From Sphingomonas sp. 35-24ZXX (GTDB lineage: Bacteria; Pseudomonadota; Alphaproteobacteria; Sphingomonadales; Sphingomonadaceae): a stretch of DNA of 64,000 bases. Shown one piece after another: positions 8,887 to 17,515 of this stretch. The notes beneath the pieces were generated by a model that was not told the origin of the DNA, searched no databases, and saw only the letters and a list, made by a program, of their open reading frames with translations. Position 1 is the stretch's first letter, and each line of letters starts with the position of its first letter. A program made the position numbers and the translations under genes. The stretch covers positions 1-64,000 of the forward strand of contig NZ_JROG01000004.1 of assembly GCF_000786215.1 (NCBI RefSeq), read 5' to 3'.

Positions 8887-9567
8887 ATGAACAGCAGAAC
8901 CCTTCGTATCGCGGCCTTTGCGGGACTTTCCAGCCTGGCGCTGGCAGCCTGTGTCACCGATCCGGAAACCGGCCAGCAGCGCATCAGCAAATCGGCCATC
9001 GGCGGCCTTGGTGGTGCGCTGGGCGGCTATCTGCTGGGTGACATCGTAGGCGGTCGTCGCGACCGCACCGAAAAGATCGTGGGCGCCGGCATCGGCGCGG
9101 TGGCAGGCGCCGGCATCGGCTATTATCTCGACCAGCAGGAGCGCGAACTGCGCCAGAAGACCGCCGGCACCGGCATCGACGTGGTGCGCGATGGCGACAG
9201 CCTGCTGCTCAACATGCCGAGCCAGGTGACCTTCGATGTCGACAGCTCGGCGGTGAAGCCCGAATTCCGTAACACGCTGAACGACGTTGCCTCCACCCTG
9301 GTGCAGTATGAAAGCACCTATATCGACGTCTACGGCCATACCGATTCGACCGGCAGCGATACCTACAACCAGACGCTGTCCGAGCGGCGCGCGCAGTCGG
9401 TCTCGAGCTATCTGTCGACCCGCGGCGTCCAGTCTGCCCGGCTTGCCACGCGCGGCTTTGGCGAATCGCAGCCGGTCGCATCGAACACCACCGAAGACGG
9501 TCGCGCGCAGAACCGCCGCGTCGAAATCCGGATCGTTCCGGTCACGCAGAACGACGTGAACGGCTGA
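8887..9567 (+). CDS. OmpA family outer membrane lipoprotein
   Basis: A 226-residue lipoprotein resembling YiaD/Pal-like proteins. The start at 8887 follows GCGGGAG. A signal peptide with lipobox ALAAC gives the lipidated Cys. A glycine-zipper segment (GGLGGALGGYLLGDIVGG and a second glycine-rich stretch, about residues 38-85) probably inserts in the membrane. The OmpA C-terminal domain (about 105-220) has the peptidoglycan-binding pattern YGHTDSTGSDTYNQTLSERRA and the closing NRRVEIRI. It should tether the outer membrane to peptidoglycan. Confidence 0.95.
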   Translation: MNSRTLRIAAFAGLSSLALAACVTDPETGQQRISKSAIGGLGGALGGYLLGDIVGGRRDRTEKIVGAGIGAVAGAGIGYYLDQQERELRQKTAGTGIDVVRDGDSLLLNMPSQVTFDVDSSAVKPEFRNTLNDVASTLVQYESTYIDVYGHTDSTGSDTYNQTLSERRAQSVSSYLSTRGVQSARLATRGFGESQPVASNTTEDGRAQNRRVEIRIVPVTQNDVNG

Positions 9568-9613
9568 GGCCAGGTCTTTCTCCGCTATCCCATGATAGGA
9601 GAGATCTGCACTA

Positions 9614-9773
9614 GCCCTCCCCCTTGATGGGGGAGGGTTGGGTGGGGGTGTTGGCGCTGGATTGACCAAAGGCCGAGAGTCCGGACCGTTGGACACGGCC
9701 TCACCATCACCCTCACCGCTGCGACTAGGCAGCAAGCTGCCAAGTCTCGCCGGCCTCTCCCATCGAGGGAGAG
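9614..9773. repeat. Intergenic G/C-rich hairpin repeats
   Basis: Two hairpin units fill the gap between the convergent OmpA and fhs genes. The first pairs CCCTCCCCC (9615-9623) with GGGGGAGGG (9629-9637) and continues into TTGGGTGGGGGTG. The second pairs CTCTCCC (9755-9761) with GGGAGAG (9767-9773), preceded by AGGCAGCAAGCTGCC. Related units occur at about 21215-21360 and 61666-61693 in this window. They look like a dispersed REP-like family and could also act as transcription stops for the two convergent genes. Confidence 0.75.
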
Positions 9774-9808
9774 GAACAGTGGGATGAGCCGGCTGAGGCA
9801 GGCGTGGT

Positions 9809-11479
9809 CTAAAACAGGCCCTCGATCTCGCCATGGGCATCAAGCCGGATGGTTTCGGCTGCGGGCACGCGCGGCAGGCCGGGCATGGTCATAATCTCGC
9901 CGCAGATCGCCACGACAAAGCCGGCGCCCGCGCTCAGCCGCACCTCGCGCACCGGCAGCACATGGCCGCTGGGCGCGCCGAGCAGCGCCGGGTCGGCGGA
10001 AAAGCTGTACTGCGTCTTGGCCATGCACACTGGCAGATGGCCATAGCCCGCTTCTTCCCAGCGCTGGAGCTGCGCCAGCACCGCAGGCGTCGCAGAGACT
10101 GACTCGGCGCGGTAGATTCGCTTGGCCACGGTTTCGATCTTGCCGATCAGCGGCAGATCATCGGCATAAAGCGGCGCGAACGTCGCCTCGCCGTTCGTGG
10201 CCTGCGCGACAACGGTGTACGCCAGGCCTTCGGCGCCCGCACCGCCCTCGGCCCAGTGCCGGCACACATGGCCCACGCATCCCTGGTCCTTCGCGACTTC
10301 GAGCAGCACCGCGATCTCCGCGTCGCTATCGGAATGGAAATGGTTGATCGCCACCACCACCGGCACGCCGAACTGGCGGACATTCTCGATATGGCGGACA
10401 AGGTTGACGCTTCCGCGCCGCACCGCCTCGACATCTTCCGAGCCAAGCTCGGACTTGGCGACGCCGCCGTTCATCTTGAGCGCGCGCACCGTGGCGACGA
10501 TCACCGCCGCCGCCGGCTGCAGACCGGCTTGGCGGCACTTGATATCGAAGAATTTCTCTGCCCCCAGATCCGCGCCGAAACCGGCCTCGGTCACCACGAA
10601 ATCGCCGAGCGCCAGCGCAGCGCGGGTAGCGATCACCGAGTTGCAGCCATGCGCGATATTGGCAAACGGTCCGCCGTGCAGCAGCGCAGGGTTGCCCTCC
10701 AGCGTCTGCACCAGGTTGGGCTTGATCGCCTGCGCCAGCAGCACCGCCATCGCGCCTGCCGCCTTGAGGTCGCTCGCTGTGACCGGTGTCTTGGCGCGGG
10801 TATAGCCGATGACGATCCGCCCCAGCCGCTCCTCGAGGTCCGCGATGTCACGCGCAAGGCACAGGATCGCCATCACCTCGGATGCCACGGTGATGTCGAA
10901 CCCGCTTTCGCGCGGGAAGCCGTTGCCGACGCCGCCCACCGACTGGACGATGGAGCGCAAGGCGCGATCGTTGATATCGAGCACCCGCCGCCAGACGACG
11001 CGGCGCACGTCGATGTCGAGCGCATTGCCCCAGTGGATGTGGTTGTCGATCATCGCCGACAGCAGGTTGTGCGCCGAGGTGATCGCGTGGAAATCGCCGG
11101 TAAAGTGCAGGTTGATGTCTTCCATCGGCCCGACCTGGGCATAGCCGCCGCCGGTCGCGCCGCCCTTGGTCCCGAAACAGGGGCCGAGCGAGGGCTCGCG
11201 CAGCGCCAGCACGGTCTTGTGGCCGATGCGGTTCAAGGCGTCGGCAAGGCCGACCGATGTCGTCGTCTTGCCTTCGCCTGCCGGCGTCGGGTTGATCGCG
11301 GTGACCAGGATCAGCCGGCCGCGCGGCTGGGCCGTGTCCAGCCCGGCGGCCACGAGATCGATCTTGGCCTTGTAATGGCCATAGGGTTCGATCGCCTCAG
11401 GCTGCAGATCGAGCTTTGCGGCGATCGCCGAAATCGGCTGGAGCTGGGCGGCGCGGGAAATCTGGATATCGGTGAGCAT
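9809..11479 (-). CDS. fhs: Formate-tetrahydrofolate ligase
   Basis: A 556-residue enzyme that makes 10-formyltetrahydrofolate from formate, ATP and THF. It matches the family over its full length, with the P-loop [12 protein letters not shown] (about residues 65-75), [21 protein letters not shown] in the active-site region and [11 protein letters not shown] further on. Together with FolD in this window it supplies one-carbon units to and from formate. It stands alone behind a short gap from the OmpA lipoprotein gene on the same strand and may be read with the FecR/OmpA genes upstream. Confidence 0.97.
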   Translation of the reverse strand: MLTDIQISRAAQLQPISAIAAKLDLQPEAIEPYGHYKAKIDLVAAGLDTAQPRGRLILVTAINPTPAGEGKTTTSVGLADALNRIGHKTVLALREPSLGPCFGTKGGATGGGYAQVGPMEDINLHFTGDFHAITSAHNLLSAMIDNHIHWGNALDIDVRRVVWRRVLDINDRALRSIVQSVGGVGNGFPRESGFDITVASEVMAILCLARDIADLEERLGRIVIGYTRAKTPVTASDLKAAGAMAVLLAQAIKPNLVQTLEGNPALLHGGPFANIAHGCNSVIATRAALALGDFVVTEAGFGADLGAEKFFDIKCRQAGLQPAAAVIVATVRALKMNGGVAKSELGSEDVEAVRRGSVNLVRHIENVRQFGVPVVVAINHFHSDSDAEIAVLLEVAKDQGCVGHVCRHWAEGGAGAEGLAYTVVAQATNGEATFAPLYADDLPLIGKIETVAKRIYRAESVSATPAVLAQLQRWEEAGYGHLPVCMAKTQYSFSADPALLGAPSGHVLPVREVRLSAGAGFVVAICGEIMTMPGLPRVPAAETIRLDAHGEIEGLF

Positions 11480-11548
11480 GAAGCCTCTGCATGACGAGCG
11501 TGTCGCACGGGTGGTAATGCCCGCACGCTCGCTGGCAAGCCCAGACCG

Positions 11549-12163
11549 TCAGCGGACGATGATCTCCACCCGCCGGTTGCCACCATTTTCGGTCTCGTCG
11601 GGCGTCGGAAAGCGCAGTTCGCTCTCGCCTCGCCCGGTAGTGGTGATCGCATCGGTGGGGAAGCCCAGTTGCACCAGCCGGCCCTTGATCTCCTCGGCGC
11701 GCTTCTGCGACAGAACCAGGTTGTACTCGGGTTTGCCGACCGTGTCGGTATAGCCGATGATCTCGATCTCGGCCCCCGGCCGCGCCTTGAAATGGCGATC
11801 GAGCGCCTCGATCATGCCCTCGGATCCGGGCGCGAGATCGGTGGTGTCGGGGACGAAATACATGATGAAACGGGCAGGCGGCGGCGGCAGATCGTTGATC
11901 AGCATCCGCTCGTCGGCCTTCAACCCGTCTGCGCCCACGCCCTTGGGCCGCGGCGCGCATCCCGCCAGCTTGGTCCGCGTGAACGATCCGGCGATGGTCG
12001 ATCCGTCAGGATTGTCGCATTTCTCGTCGATCACGGCGAGCGCCCCTTCGGACGAGCCATCCTCGTTGTCGAGCAGCAGCAGCGACGGCCCCGCGCACCC
12101 TGCCAACAGTATCGGCAGCAGTATCGGCAGCAGCGCTGCCCCCAGCCCCCCGGCGCGCATCAT
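11549..12163 (-). CDS. OmpA domain lipoprotein
   Basis: A 204-residue lipoprotein. The signal contains a duplicated hydrophobic unit (LLPILLPILLAGC) ending in the lipobox Cys. After a linker the C-terminal 110 residues form an OmpA-type peptidoglycan-binding domain, with IIGYTDTVGKPEYNLVLSQKRAEEIK and the closing NRRVEIIVR. The start overlaps the end of the FecR gene by 4 bases, so translation is coupled. A pair of FecR domain and OmpA domain proteins suggests an envelope complex bound to the cell wall, but its purpose is unknown. Confidence 0.88.
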   Translation of the reverse strand: MMRAGGLGAALLPILLPILLAGCAGPSLLLLDNEDGSSEGALAVIDEKCDNPDGSTIAGSFTRTKLAGCAPRPKGVGADGLKADERMLINDLPPPPARFIMYFVPDTTDLAPGSEGMIEALDRHFKARPGAEIEIIGYTDTVGKPEYNLVLSQKRAEEIKGRLVQLGFPTDAITTTGRGESELRFPTPDETENGGNRRVEIIVR

Positions 12164-12594
12164 CCGGGCACGTTCACGATAAAGCGGGTGCCGCGCACGC
12201 CCAGCAGCGAGGTCGGCGTGCGGACCTTCATCGCGTCGCGCCGGGACTTGGCGATCTGTCCCGAAACGACGCCCAGCGAGCCGCGCTCGACCCGGGTTTC
12301 AAAGACGCCACTGCGCGTGGTGCGGTCGAAATCGAACTTGTCGACCGCGACCCGGCTGTTGGGCCCGACCGAAAAGCGCGTGTTGTCGGCAAAGGAGACC
12401 GCGATCTGCCCGCCCTTGCCGGTGACCAGCACGTCGCCGGGCAGCAGGGTGGTGCCGACCGCGGGGTTGACCCGCGCGCCCTTGCGCTCGATCGAGGCTG
12501 TGCCTGCCGTCTTCTTGATGCGGCCGATATCGGCCCATGCCGGCTGCGCCGTCATGGCCAGCAGCGAAAATGTAACAAGCAGTCCGCACTTCAT
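12160..12594 (-). CDS. FecR domain periplasmic protein
   Basis: A 144-residue exported protein with a FecR domain. The second ATG (12594) was chosen because AAGAAGGG lies 9 bases before it, while the first ATG would sit on top of that site. A signal peptide (about residues 1-22, ending QPAWA) is followed by the FecR beta domain: ADIGRIKKTAGTASIERKG, LLPGDVLVTGKGGQIAVSF and the closing TPTSLLGVRGTRFIV. Unlike true FecR it has no membrane segment or sigma-factor link of its own. It is the first gene of an operon with the OmpA lipoprotein. Confidence 0.88.
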   Translation of the reverse strand: MKCGLLVTFSLLAMTAQPAWADIGRIKKTAGTASIERKGARVNPAVGTTLLPGDVLVTGKGGQIAVSFADNTRFSVGPNSRVAVDKFDFDRTTRSGVFETRVERGSLGVVSGQIAKSRRDAMKVRTPTSLLGVRGTRFIVNVPG

Positions 12595-12638
12595 AATATG
12601 CATCCCTTCTTGCCCGCCGACATGGCATAACCGCAGCC

Positions 12639-13055
12639 ATGATCCGGCGCAATTTCAATCCGCATTCGTGCAGCCTTGATGACAACGGTCCCGAATCGAT
12701 ACATCGAGCCGTCGGCCTGGTGCAATTGTTCAGCACAACCAACGCACTATCGCCGCAGCAACGCGCAAAGCTGGCGATCCTCGCCGAAGAGGCCGTGACC
12801 AATCTTTACGATCATGGCGCGGTGCAACCCGGCTTTGGCGGTACGCTGGCTCTCGTCGGTCAAGCAGGCGAGGTGCGGCTGATCCTGTCGGATTCGGGCG
12901 CGCCGTTCGACTTGCGCGAGGCGGATGTTGCCGAGATGCCCAATGTCGACCGCGGCGGCGGCGTCGGCCTGGCGCTGATCCGCGCCTGGGCGGATATCAT
13001 CGACTATCGCAGCGAGGACGGCATCAACCGGCTTGAGCTGAAACTGCGCGACTGA
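12639..13055 (+). CDS. RsbW-like serine kinase/anti-sigma ATP-binding protein
   Basis: A 138-residue single-domain HATPase_c protein of the RsbW/SpoIIAB type. The N box has EEAVTNLYDHG, the G1 box has LSDSGAPFD and the G2 region has GGGVGLALI, all in the expected order and spacing. Relatives phosphorylate STAS-domain antagonists or bind a sigma factor. No STAS, PP2C or sigma gene is nearby, so its partner must be elsewhere. It is divergent from the FecR/OmpA operon, with 44 bases between the starts. No good ribosome binding site is visible. Confidence 0.8.
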   Translation: MIRRNFNPHSCSLDDNGPESIHRAVGLVQLFSTTNALSPQQRAKLAILAEEAVTNLYDHGAVQPGFGGTLALVGQAGEVRLILSDSGAPFDLREADVAEMPNVDRGGGVGLALIRAWADIIDYRSEDGINRLELKLRD

Positions 13056-13070
13056 GGCCGCGCGGCCACC

Positions 13071-13910
13071 TCAAGTGTCGGCCACCAGCGGATTGATGCG
13101 GCCCTTCAGCTGCCCGCGCTGGTCGATCAGGCGGGCGAGTTCGCCTTCACCGGTGCGCAGCCGGGTCGGTGTGGTGCCGGCGAACAGCTTGAGCTCGCGA
13201 ATCATGTGCGACTGGTCGTAGAACGCATCGCGCAGGAAATCGGCCTCGTCGGGCTGGGCATCGATCAGCGAGCGCGCCGCGCGCAAAGCGCGATATTTGC
13301 GAGAGAGATATTTTGGCGGCATGCCGTACAGCTGTTTCACCCGGCGGGTCAGCTGACGCTCGGACAGGCGGCTTTGCGCGTACAGATCACTGACCACCGG
13401 AGAGACGCCGGATGCCAGCCAGCCATCGACCATCCGCGTGAACGCCACCATCTCCGCGCTCGCCTCATCGATGATCGGCTGGAGAATGGCATCGGCAGCC
13501 GCGCACATCTCGGGCAGCGAATCGAGTTCGCGCACCAGTTCCAGACGCTGGTCGATATTGGGGAAGATGGTGGACGCCGGCACCACCCGGTCCAGGAAAT
13601 CGGCGGCGCTCTGCTGGGTGAGTGCGCCCCAGCCGGCCGCAGTCAGCCCCAGCCCGAACATGTGGAACGGCCCCTCGATCTCGAATCGCACCGCAGCGGT
13701 GGTCGGTCCGATCAGCACCGCGCCGGTGCATTGCGAGGACGTGCCATCAGGGAAATGCATGGTGACCCGGCCGCAGGTGCCCAGTCTGAGCTGCGCGATC
13801 GCTGCTCGCTCGCCATCGGCCACATACGGCTCAGGACAATCGAACCGATAATAGACGGATACGAACTCGCGCAGCGACTCACCCGGAAGGGCATATTCGA
13901 GATTCGGCAT
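13071..13910 (-). CDS. AraC family transcriptional regulator
   Basis: A 279-residue regulator with an N-terminal sensing domain (about 1-150) and a C-terminal AraC double helix-turn-helix (about 170-265). The DNA-binding part shows LYAQSRLSERQLTRRVKQLYGMPPK and the following DAFYDQSHMIRELKLFAGTTPTRLR. The ATG at 13910 was preferred over a TTG four codons upstream. The domain arrangement resembles the DUF6597-type AraC proteins. It is convergent with the RsbW-like gene. The regulated target is not evident from the neighbours. Confidence 0.9.
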   Translation of the reverse strand: MPNLEYALPGESLREFVSVYYRFDCPEPYVADGERAAIAQLRLGTCGRVTMHFPDGTSSQCTGAVLIGPTTAAVRFEIEGPFHMFGLGLTAAGWGALTQQSAADFLDRVVPASTIFPNIDQRLELVRELDSLPEMCAAADAILQPIIDEASAEMVAFTRMVDGWLASGVSPVVSDLYAQSRLSERQLTRRVKQLYGMPPKYLSRKYRALRAARSLIDAQPDEADFLRDAFYDQSHMIRELKLFAGTTPTRLRTGEGELARLIDQRGQLKGRINPLVADT

Positions 13911-14014
13911 TAGCGACCCCAATCACCCGTACGAACGTCGGAACCACACTATGTCCCTCTCGCCGGTGTTATCGTTCTGTCGACCCGCTGATGCCTATAC
14001 CTCCATTCCGGATC

Positions 14015-14053
14015 AAAAAAAAGGCGATCCCGCCACAAAGAGCAGGATCGCCT
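14015..14053 (-). terminator. Strong terminator on the minus strand
   Basis: Read on the minus strand, AGGCGATCC (14053-14045) pairs with GGATCGCCT (14030-14022) and is followed by an unbroken run of T over 14022-14015. The nearest upstream gene on that strand is the DUF885 gene, ending 155 bases away, which leaves room for a small RNA in 14054-14207. Confidence 0.85.
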
Positions 14054-14207
14054 GTTAGGAAAAGAACTCTCGGCGTCTCCGCCTTGAGCCCTTCGGGTCG
14101 CAAACGGGCTATAGGACGTCACGCCGGTGGATGATTGGATGGATTCGACATCGTGAAAAATCACGTAAAATCCGCAAGCTCCGTCAAACGGGCGCCCATC
14201 CTGCCTT

Positions 14208-16016
14208 TCAGCCGCCGGCAGCGATCCAGGCGTCGATCCGCTCTTCGAGCACGGTCAGCGGAACAGGCCCGCTTTTCAGCACCGCATCGTGGAAGCGTCC
14301 ATATCGGAACTTTGACCCCAGCGCCTTCTGCGCACGGCTGCGCAACTCCATGATCTTGAGCTTGCCGATCATGTATGCGGTGGCCTGGCCCGGATAGACG
14401 ACATAACGCTCGATCGCCTTGGAGATGTCGCCTTCGGGATTGGGGGTGTTCTCGGTCAGATACGTAATCGCCTGCCCGCGGCTCCATTTCTTGTGGTGGA
14501 TGCCGGTGTCGACGACCAGACGGCAGGCGCGCCACAATTCCATGCCCAGGCGGCCGAAGTCCGAATAGGGATCGACATAGAAGCCCATGTCCTTGCCCAG
14601 TTCCTCCGAATACAGGCCCCAGCCTTCGGTATAGGCGGTCACCCCGCCAAAGCGGCGGAACGGCGGCAGATCGCCCAGTTCGGTCTGGACCGCGCGCTGG
14701 AGGTGATGGCCGGGCAGGCCCTCGTGATAGGCCAGCGCCTCGAGCTCGGTCGAAGCCATGTCCTTGAGGTTGTAGAGGTTCACATAATAGGTGCCCGGGC
14801 GCGATCCGTCGGGCGCGGGGCTCTGGTAGAAGGCCTTGCCGGCGGATTTCTCGCGGAAGGCCTCGACCGCCTTCACCGTCAGCGGCGCCTTGGGCAGGGT
14901 GTTGAAATATTCGGGCAGCTTGGCCTGCATCGCCTTCAATTTGCCGTCAACGGTCGCGAGATACTCCTCGCGCGTCTTGAAATAGAAGCGATCGTCGGTG
15001 CGGACGAAGGCAAAGAATTCCTGCAGCGTGCCGGTAAAGCCGACCGTCTGCATGATCTTGCGCATCTCTCCATGGATCCGCGCGACATTGTCGAGGCCGA
15101 TCTGGTGAACCTCGTCGGCAGAAAGCTCGGTGGTGGTGTAGTTGGCCAGCCGTTCGGCATAATAAGCCGCGCCATCCTTTAGCCGCCAGATGCCGTCGTC
15201 GGTCGGCGCGATCGCCTGCTGCCGCTCCATTTCCGCGATCAGCCGCTCGTACGCCGGCTTGACGCTGGTCAGCAGCGCCTGCCGTCCGCCTTCGATCAGC
15301 TCCGCCTTGCTGGCCGCCGGAATGTCGAGGGCTTCTACCTTCTTGGTGAGATCGGCGAGCAGGGTGGACGGCGCGCCATTGTCGAATGGCGCCCCCTTGA
15401 TGACGTTGCGCGCATCATCGAGGACGAAGGGATAGACCCATTTGGGCGGCATCACGCCGATATCGGCACGTGACTTGGCCTCGGCAATCAGTCCGTCCAT
15501 CCGCGGCCCGATTCCCTGCAGCCGCGTGACATAGGCCTCCGCGTCGCTTTTGTTCGCGACGCGATGGATGTTGATCAGGAAGGCCGGCATCTGGCTCTGC
15601 GCGCCATTCATCTGGTCGAAGATATACTCGTTGCGGCGGAATTGCTGCGCGCGGGCGGCGCGCTCGGCCTGATATTCGAACAATCGGTAGCTCAGGCGAT
15701 CCTCTCCCGAGAGCCTGGCAGGGTCGAACCGCGCCTTCATGGTCGCCAGGGCCTTTTGCCCGCGCTCGAAATCGGCGACCGCGCTGGCATCGGACGGGTC
15801 GTTCCACTTGCCGTAATCGGCATCGCGGATGCCGCGATAGGCCTTGCCCTGCGGCGATGCGGCAAGGTTTTCGGCATCGACCTGCTCGAAGAATGCGGCG
15901 AGTTCGGCGCTGGGCGATTCGGCAGCGGCGGGGGCCGTCTGCGCAACGGCCGGGCTCAACAGGCTGAGCGGACTGGCGGCAAGCAACAGGGACAGGGCAA
16001 TGTTTCGCAGGGACAT
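14208..16016 (-). CDS. DUF885 family exported protein (metallopeptidase-like)
   Basis: A 602-residue DUF885 protein with an N-terminal signal peptide (SLLLAASPLSLLSPAVAQ). The family is all-helical and carries a zinc-peptidase-like motif, seen here as YHEGLPGHHLQ, with a later E-containing helix (TEGWGLYSEELG). Conserved DUF885 blocks such as GTYYVNLYNLKDM and the C-terminal YMIGKLKI are present, so it is full length. The start at 16016 was chosen for the signal peptide. It is divergent from pyrD, 119 bases away. A periplasmic peptidase role is inferred, not shown. Confidence 0.88.
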   Translation of the reverse strand: MSLRNIALSLLLAASPLSLLSPAVAQTAPAAAESPSAELAAFFEQVDAENLAASPQGKAYRGIRDADYGKWNDPSDASAVADFERGQKALATMKARFDPARLSGEDRLSYRLFEYQAERAARAQQFRRNEYIFDQMNGAQSQMPAFLINIHRVANKSDAEAYVTRLQGIGPRMDGLIAEAKSRADIGVMPPKWVYPFVLDDARNVIKGAPFDNGAPSTLLADLTKKVEALDIPAASKAELIEGGRQALLTSVKPAYERLIAEMERQQAIAPTDDGIWRLKDGAAYYAERLANYTTTELSADEVHQIGLDNVARIHGEMRKIMQTVGFTGTLQEFFAFVRTDDRFYFKTREEYLATVDGKLKAMQAKLPEYFNTLPKAPLTVKAVEAFREKSAGKAFYQSPAPDGSRPGTYYVNLYNLKDMASTELEALAYHEGLPGHHLQRAVQTELGDLPPFRRFGGVTAYTEGWGLYSEELGKDMGFYVDPYSDFGRLGMELWRACRLVVDTGIHHKKWSRGQAITYLTENTPNPEGDISKAIERYVVYPGQATAYMIGKLKIMELRSRAQKALGSKFRYGRFHDAVLKSGPVPLTVLEERIDAWIAAGG

Positions 16017-16135
16017 GGAGCAACTTTCCGTTGTTTCGGGGTCGGTTAGCACCAAGCGTATACAGTCGTGCCCCAAGGGTAAACCGTGCGGCCCGCGCTT
16101 GACCATCGGCCCGTCGCAAAGCCATAGACCACGCC

Positions 16136-17167
16136 ATGCTGTTTTCGATCGCCCGGCCCGCCCTGTTCCTGCTCGATGGCGAAGCCGCGCATCGGCTGAC
16201 CATCACGGCGCTCAGCCTGGCACCGGCCTCGGCACCACCGGCTAGCGATCCGGTGCTGGCCATGAAGGTCGCAGGCCTCGATTTTCCGACCCCGGTGGGG
16301 CTGGCACCGGGCTTCGACAAGAATGCCGAGGCGCCGCACGCGATGTTCGGCTTCGGCTTCGGCTTCGTCGAGATCGGCACCGTGACGCCGCTGCCTCAGG
16401 CGGGCAATCCGCGCCCGCGCCTGTTCCGGCTGGTCGAGGACAAGGCGGTGATCAACCGCATGGGCTTCAACAACGATGGCGCAGACGCTGTCGTGGCGCG
16501 GCTGCAGGCAGGGCAGCGCCACGCCGGGATCATTGGCGTCAATATCGGCGCGAACAAGGATTCGGTCGATCGGATCGCCGATTATGCGGTGATGACGCGC
16601 ACCATGGCGCCGCTGGCGCGCTATCTGACGGTCAACATCTCCTCGCCTAACACCCCAGGGCTGCGGGCGCTGCAGGATGCAGGCGCGCTGGCCGCCTTGC
16701 TCGATGCGGTGAGCGAGGCGCGCGGCGCCAATCCTTGCCCGGTATTCCTGAAGCTCGCGCCGGACCTGGAAGCTGCGGATATCGACGACATCACCCGCAT
16801 CGCGATCGACAAGAGGCTCGACGCGCTGATCGTCTCGAACACGACGATCTCGCGCCCCGCGCTGCGTTCGCGCCATGCCGGCGAGGCAGGCGGCCTGTCC
16901 GGTGCGCCGTTGCGCGATCTGGCGCAGCAGCGGCTCAGGGATTTCCGTGCCGCCAGCGGCGGCGCGATTCCGCTGATCGGCGTGGGCGGCATCGCCTCGG
17001 CGGACGATGCCTATGTCCGCATTCGCGCAGGCGCATCCTTGGTGCAGCTCTATTCGGCGCTGGTCTATGAGGGGCCAGGGCTGGCCGCAAAGATCAACCG
17101 GGGATTGAAGACGCTGCTTCAGCGCGACGGATTTGCAACACTGGCCGAGGCGGTGGGGGTCAACTGA
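16136..17167 (+). CDS. pyrD: Dihydroorotate dehydrogenase (quinone)
   Basis: A 343-residue class 2 dihydroorotate dehydrogenase that makes orotate in pyrimidine synthesis and passes electrons to quinone at the inner membrane. The FMN-barrel motifs are clear: GLAPGFDKNAE, NRMGFNNDG, VNISSPNTPGLRALQ (with the Ser that serves as base in class 2), IVSNTTISRP and the C-terminal GVGGIASADDAY. The N-terminal helices typical of the membrane-associated class are present. Confidence 0.97.
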   Translation: MLFSIARPALFLLDGEAAHRLTITALSLAPASAPPASDPVLAMKVAGLDFPTPVGLAPGFDKNAEAPHAMFGFGFGFVEIGTVTPLPQAGNPRPRLFRLVEDKAVINRMGFNNDGADAVVARLQAGQRHAGIIGVNIGANKDSVDRIADYAVMTRTMAPLARYLTVNISSPNTPGLRALQDAGALAALLDAVSEARGANPCPVFLKLAPDLEAADIDDITRIAIDKRLDALIVSNTTISRPALRSRHAGEAGGLSGAPLRDLAQQRLRDFRAASGGAIPLIGVGGIASADDAYVRIRAGASLVQLYSALVYEGPGLAAKINRGLKTLLQRDGFATLAEAVGVN

Positions 17168-17211
17168 TCGATCTGGTCGATTGATCGGCGGCAAAACCTT
17201 CATTGGCATCT

Positions 17212-17230
17212 CGTTATGCAAATCATTATC
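17212..17230 (+). promoter_or_regulatory. Candidate Fur box upstream of DUF2061
   Basis: The 19-base stretch ends in AATCATTATC, identical to the right half of the classical Fur consensus. Aligned over the full 19 bases, 14 match. It lies 34 bases before the DUF2061 start in a locally AT-rich gap. The left half is poor, so this is a suggestion only. Confidence 0.3.
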
Positions 17231-17263
17231 AATAAGCCTGTTATCGAATGACAGGAGGCAGAC

Positions 17264-17473
17264 ATGCCGCGCGATATTGCCAAGACCCTGAGCTATCTGG
17301 CGGTGCACCTCACCATCGGCTTTTTGGTCGCCTATGCCTTTACCGGATCGATCGAGATCGCAGGCGGTCTCGCGATCATCGAACCGATGGTCAATGCGGT
17401 CGCGTTCTTCTTCCACGAGAAGATCTGGGCGGCGCGCTCGCCCGTATCGGCAGCCGCAGCGCTCCCAGCCTGA
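17264..17473 (+). CDS. DUF2061 small membrane protein
   Basis: A 69-residue DUF2061 protein with two membrane helices (about residues 12-28 and 36-52). The family pattern is clear: KTLSYLAVHLTIGFLVAYAFTGS, then IIEPMVNAVAFFFHEKIW. AGGAGG stands before the ATG. Function is unknown; members often sit near sulfur or pigment genes. It precedes ggt on the same strand by 42 bases and may share its transcript. Confidence 0.85.
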   Translation: MPRDIAKTLSYLAVHLTIGFLVAYAFTGSIEIAGGLAIIEPMVNAVAFFFHEKIWAARSPVSAAAALPA

Positions 17474-17515
17474 TCCGGCGCTTGCCGCATCGCAACATGG
17501 CGGTATAACCGGCGG

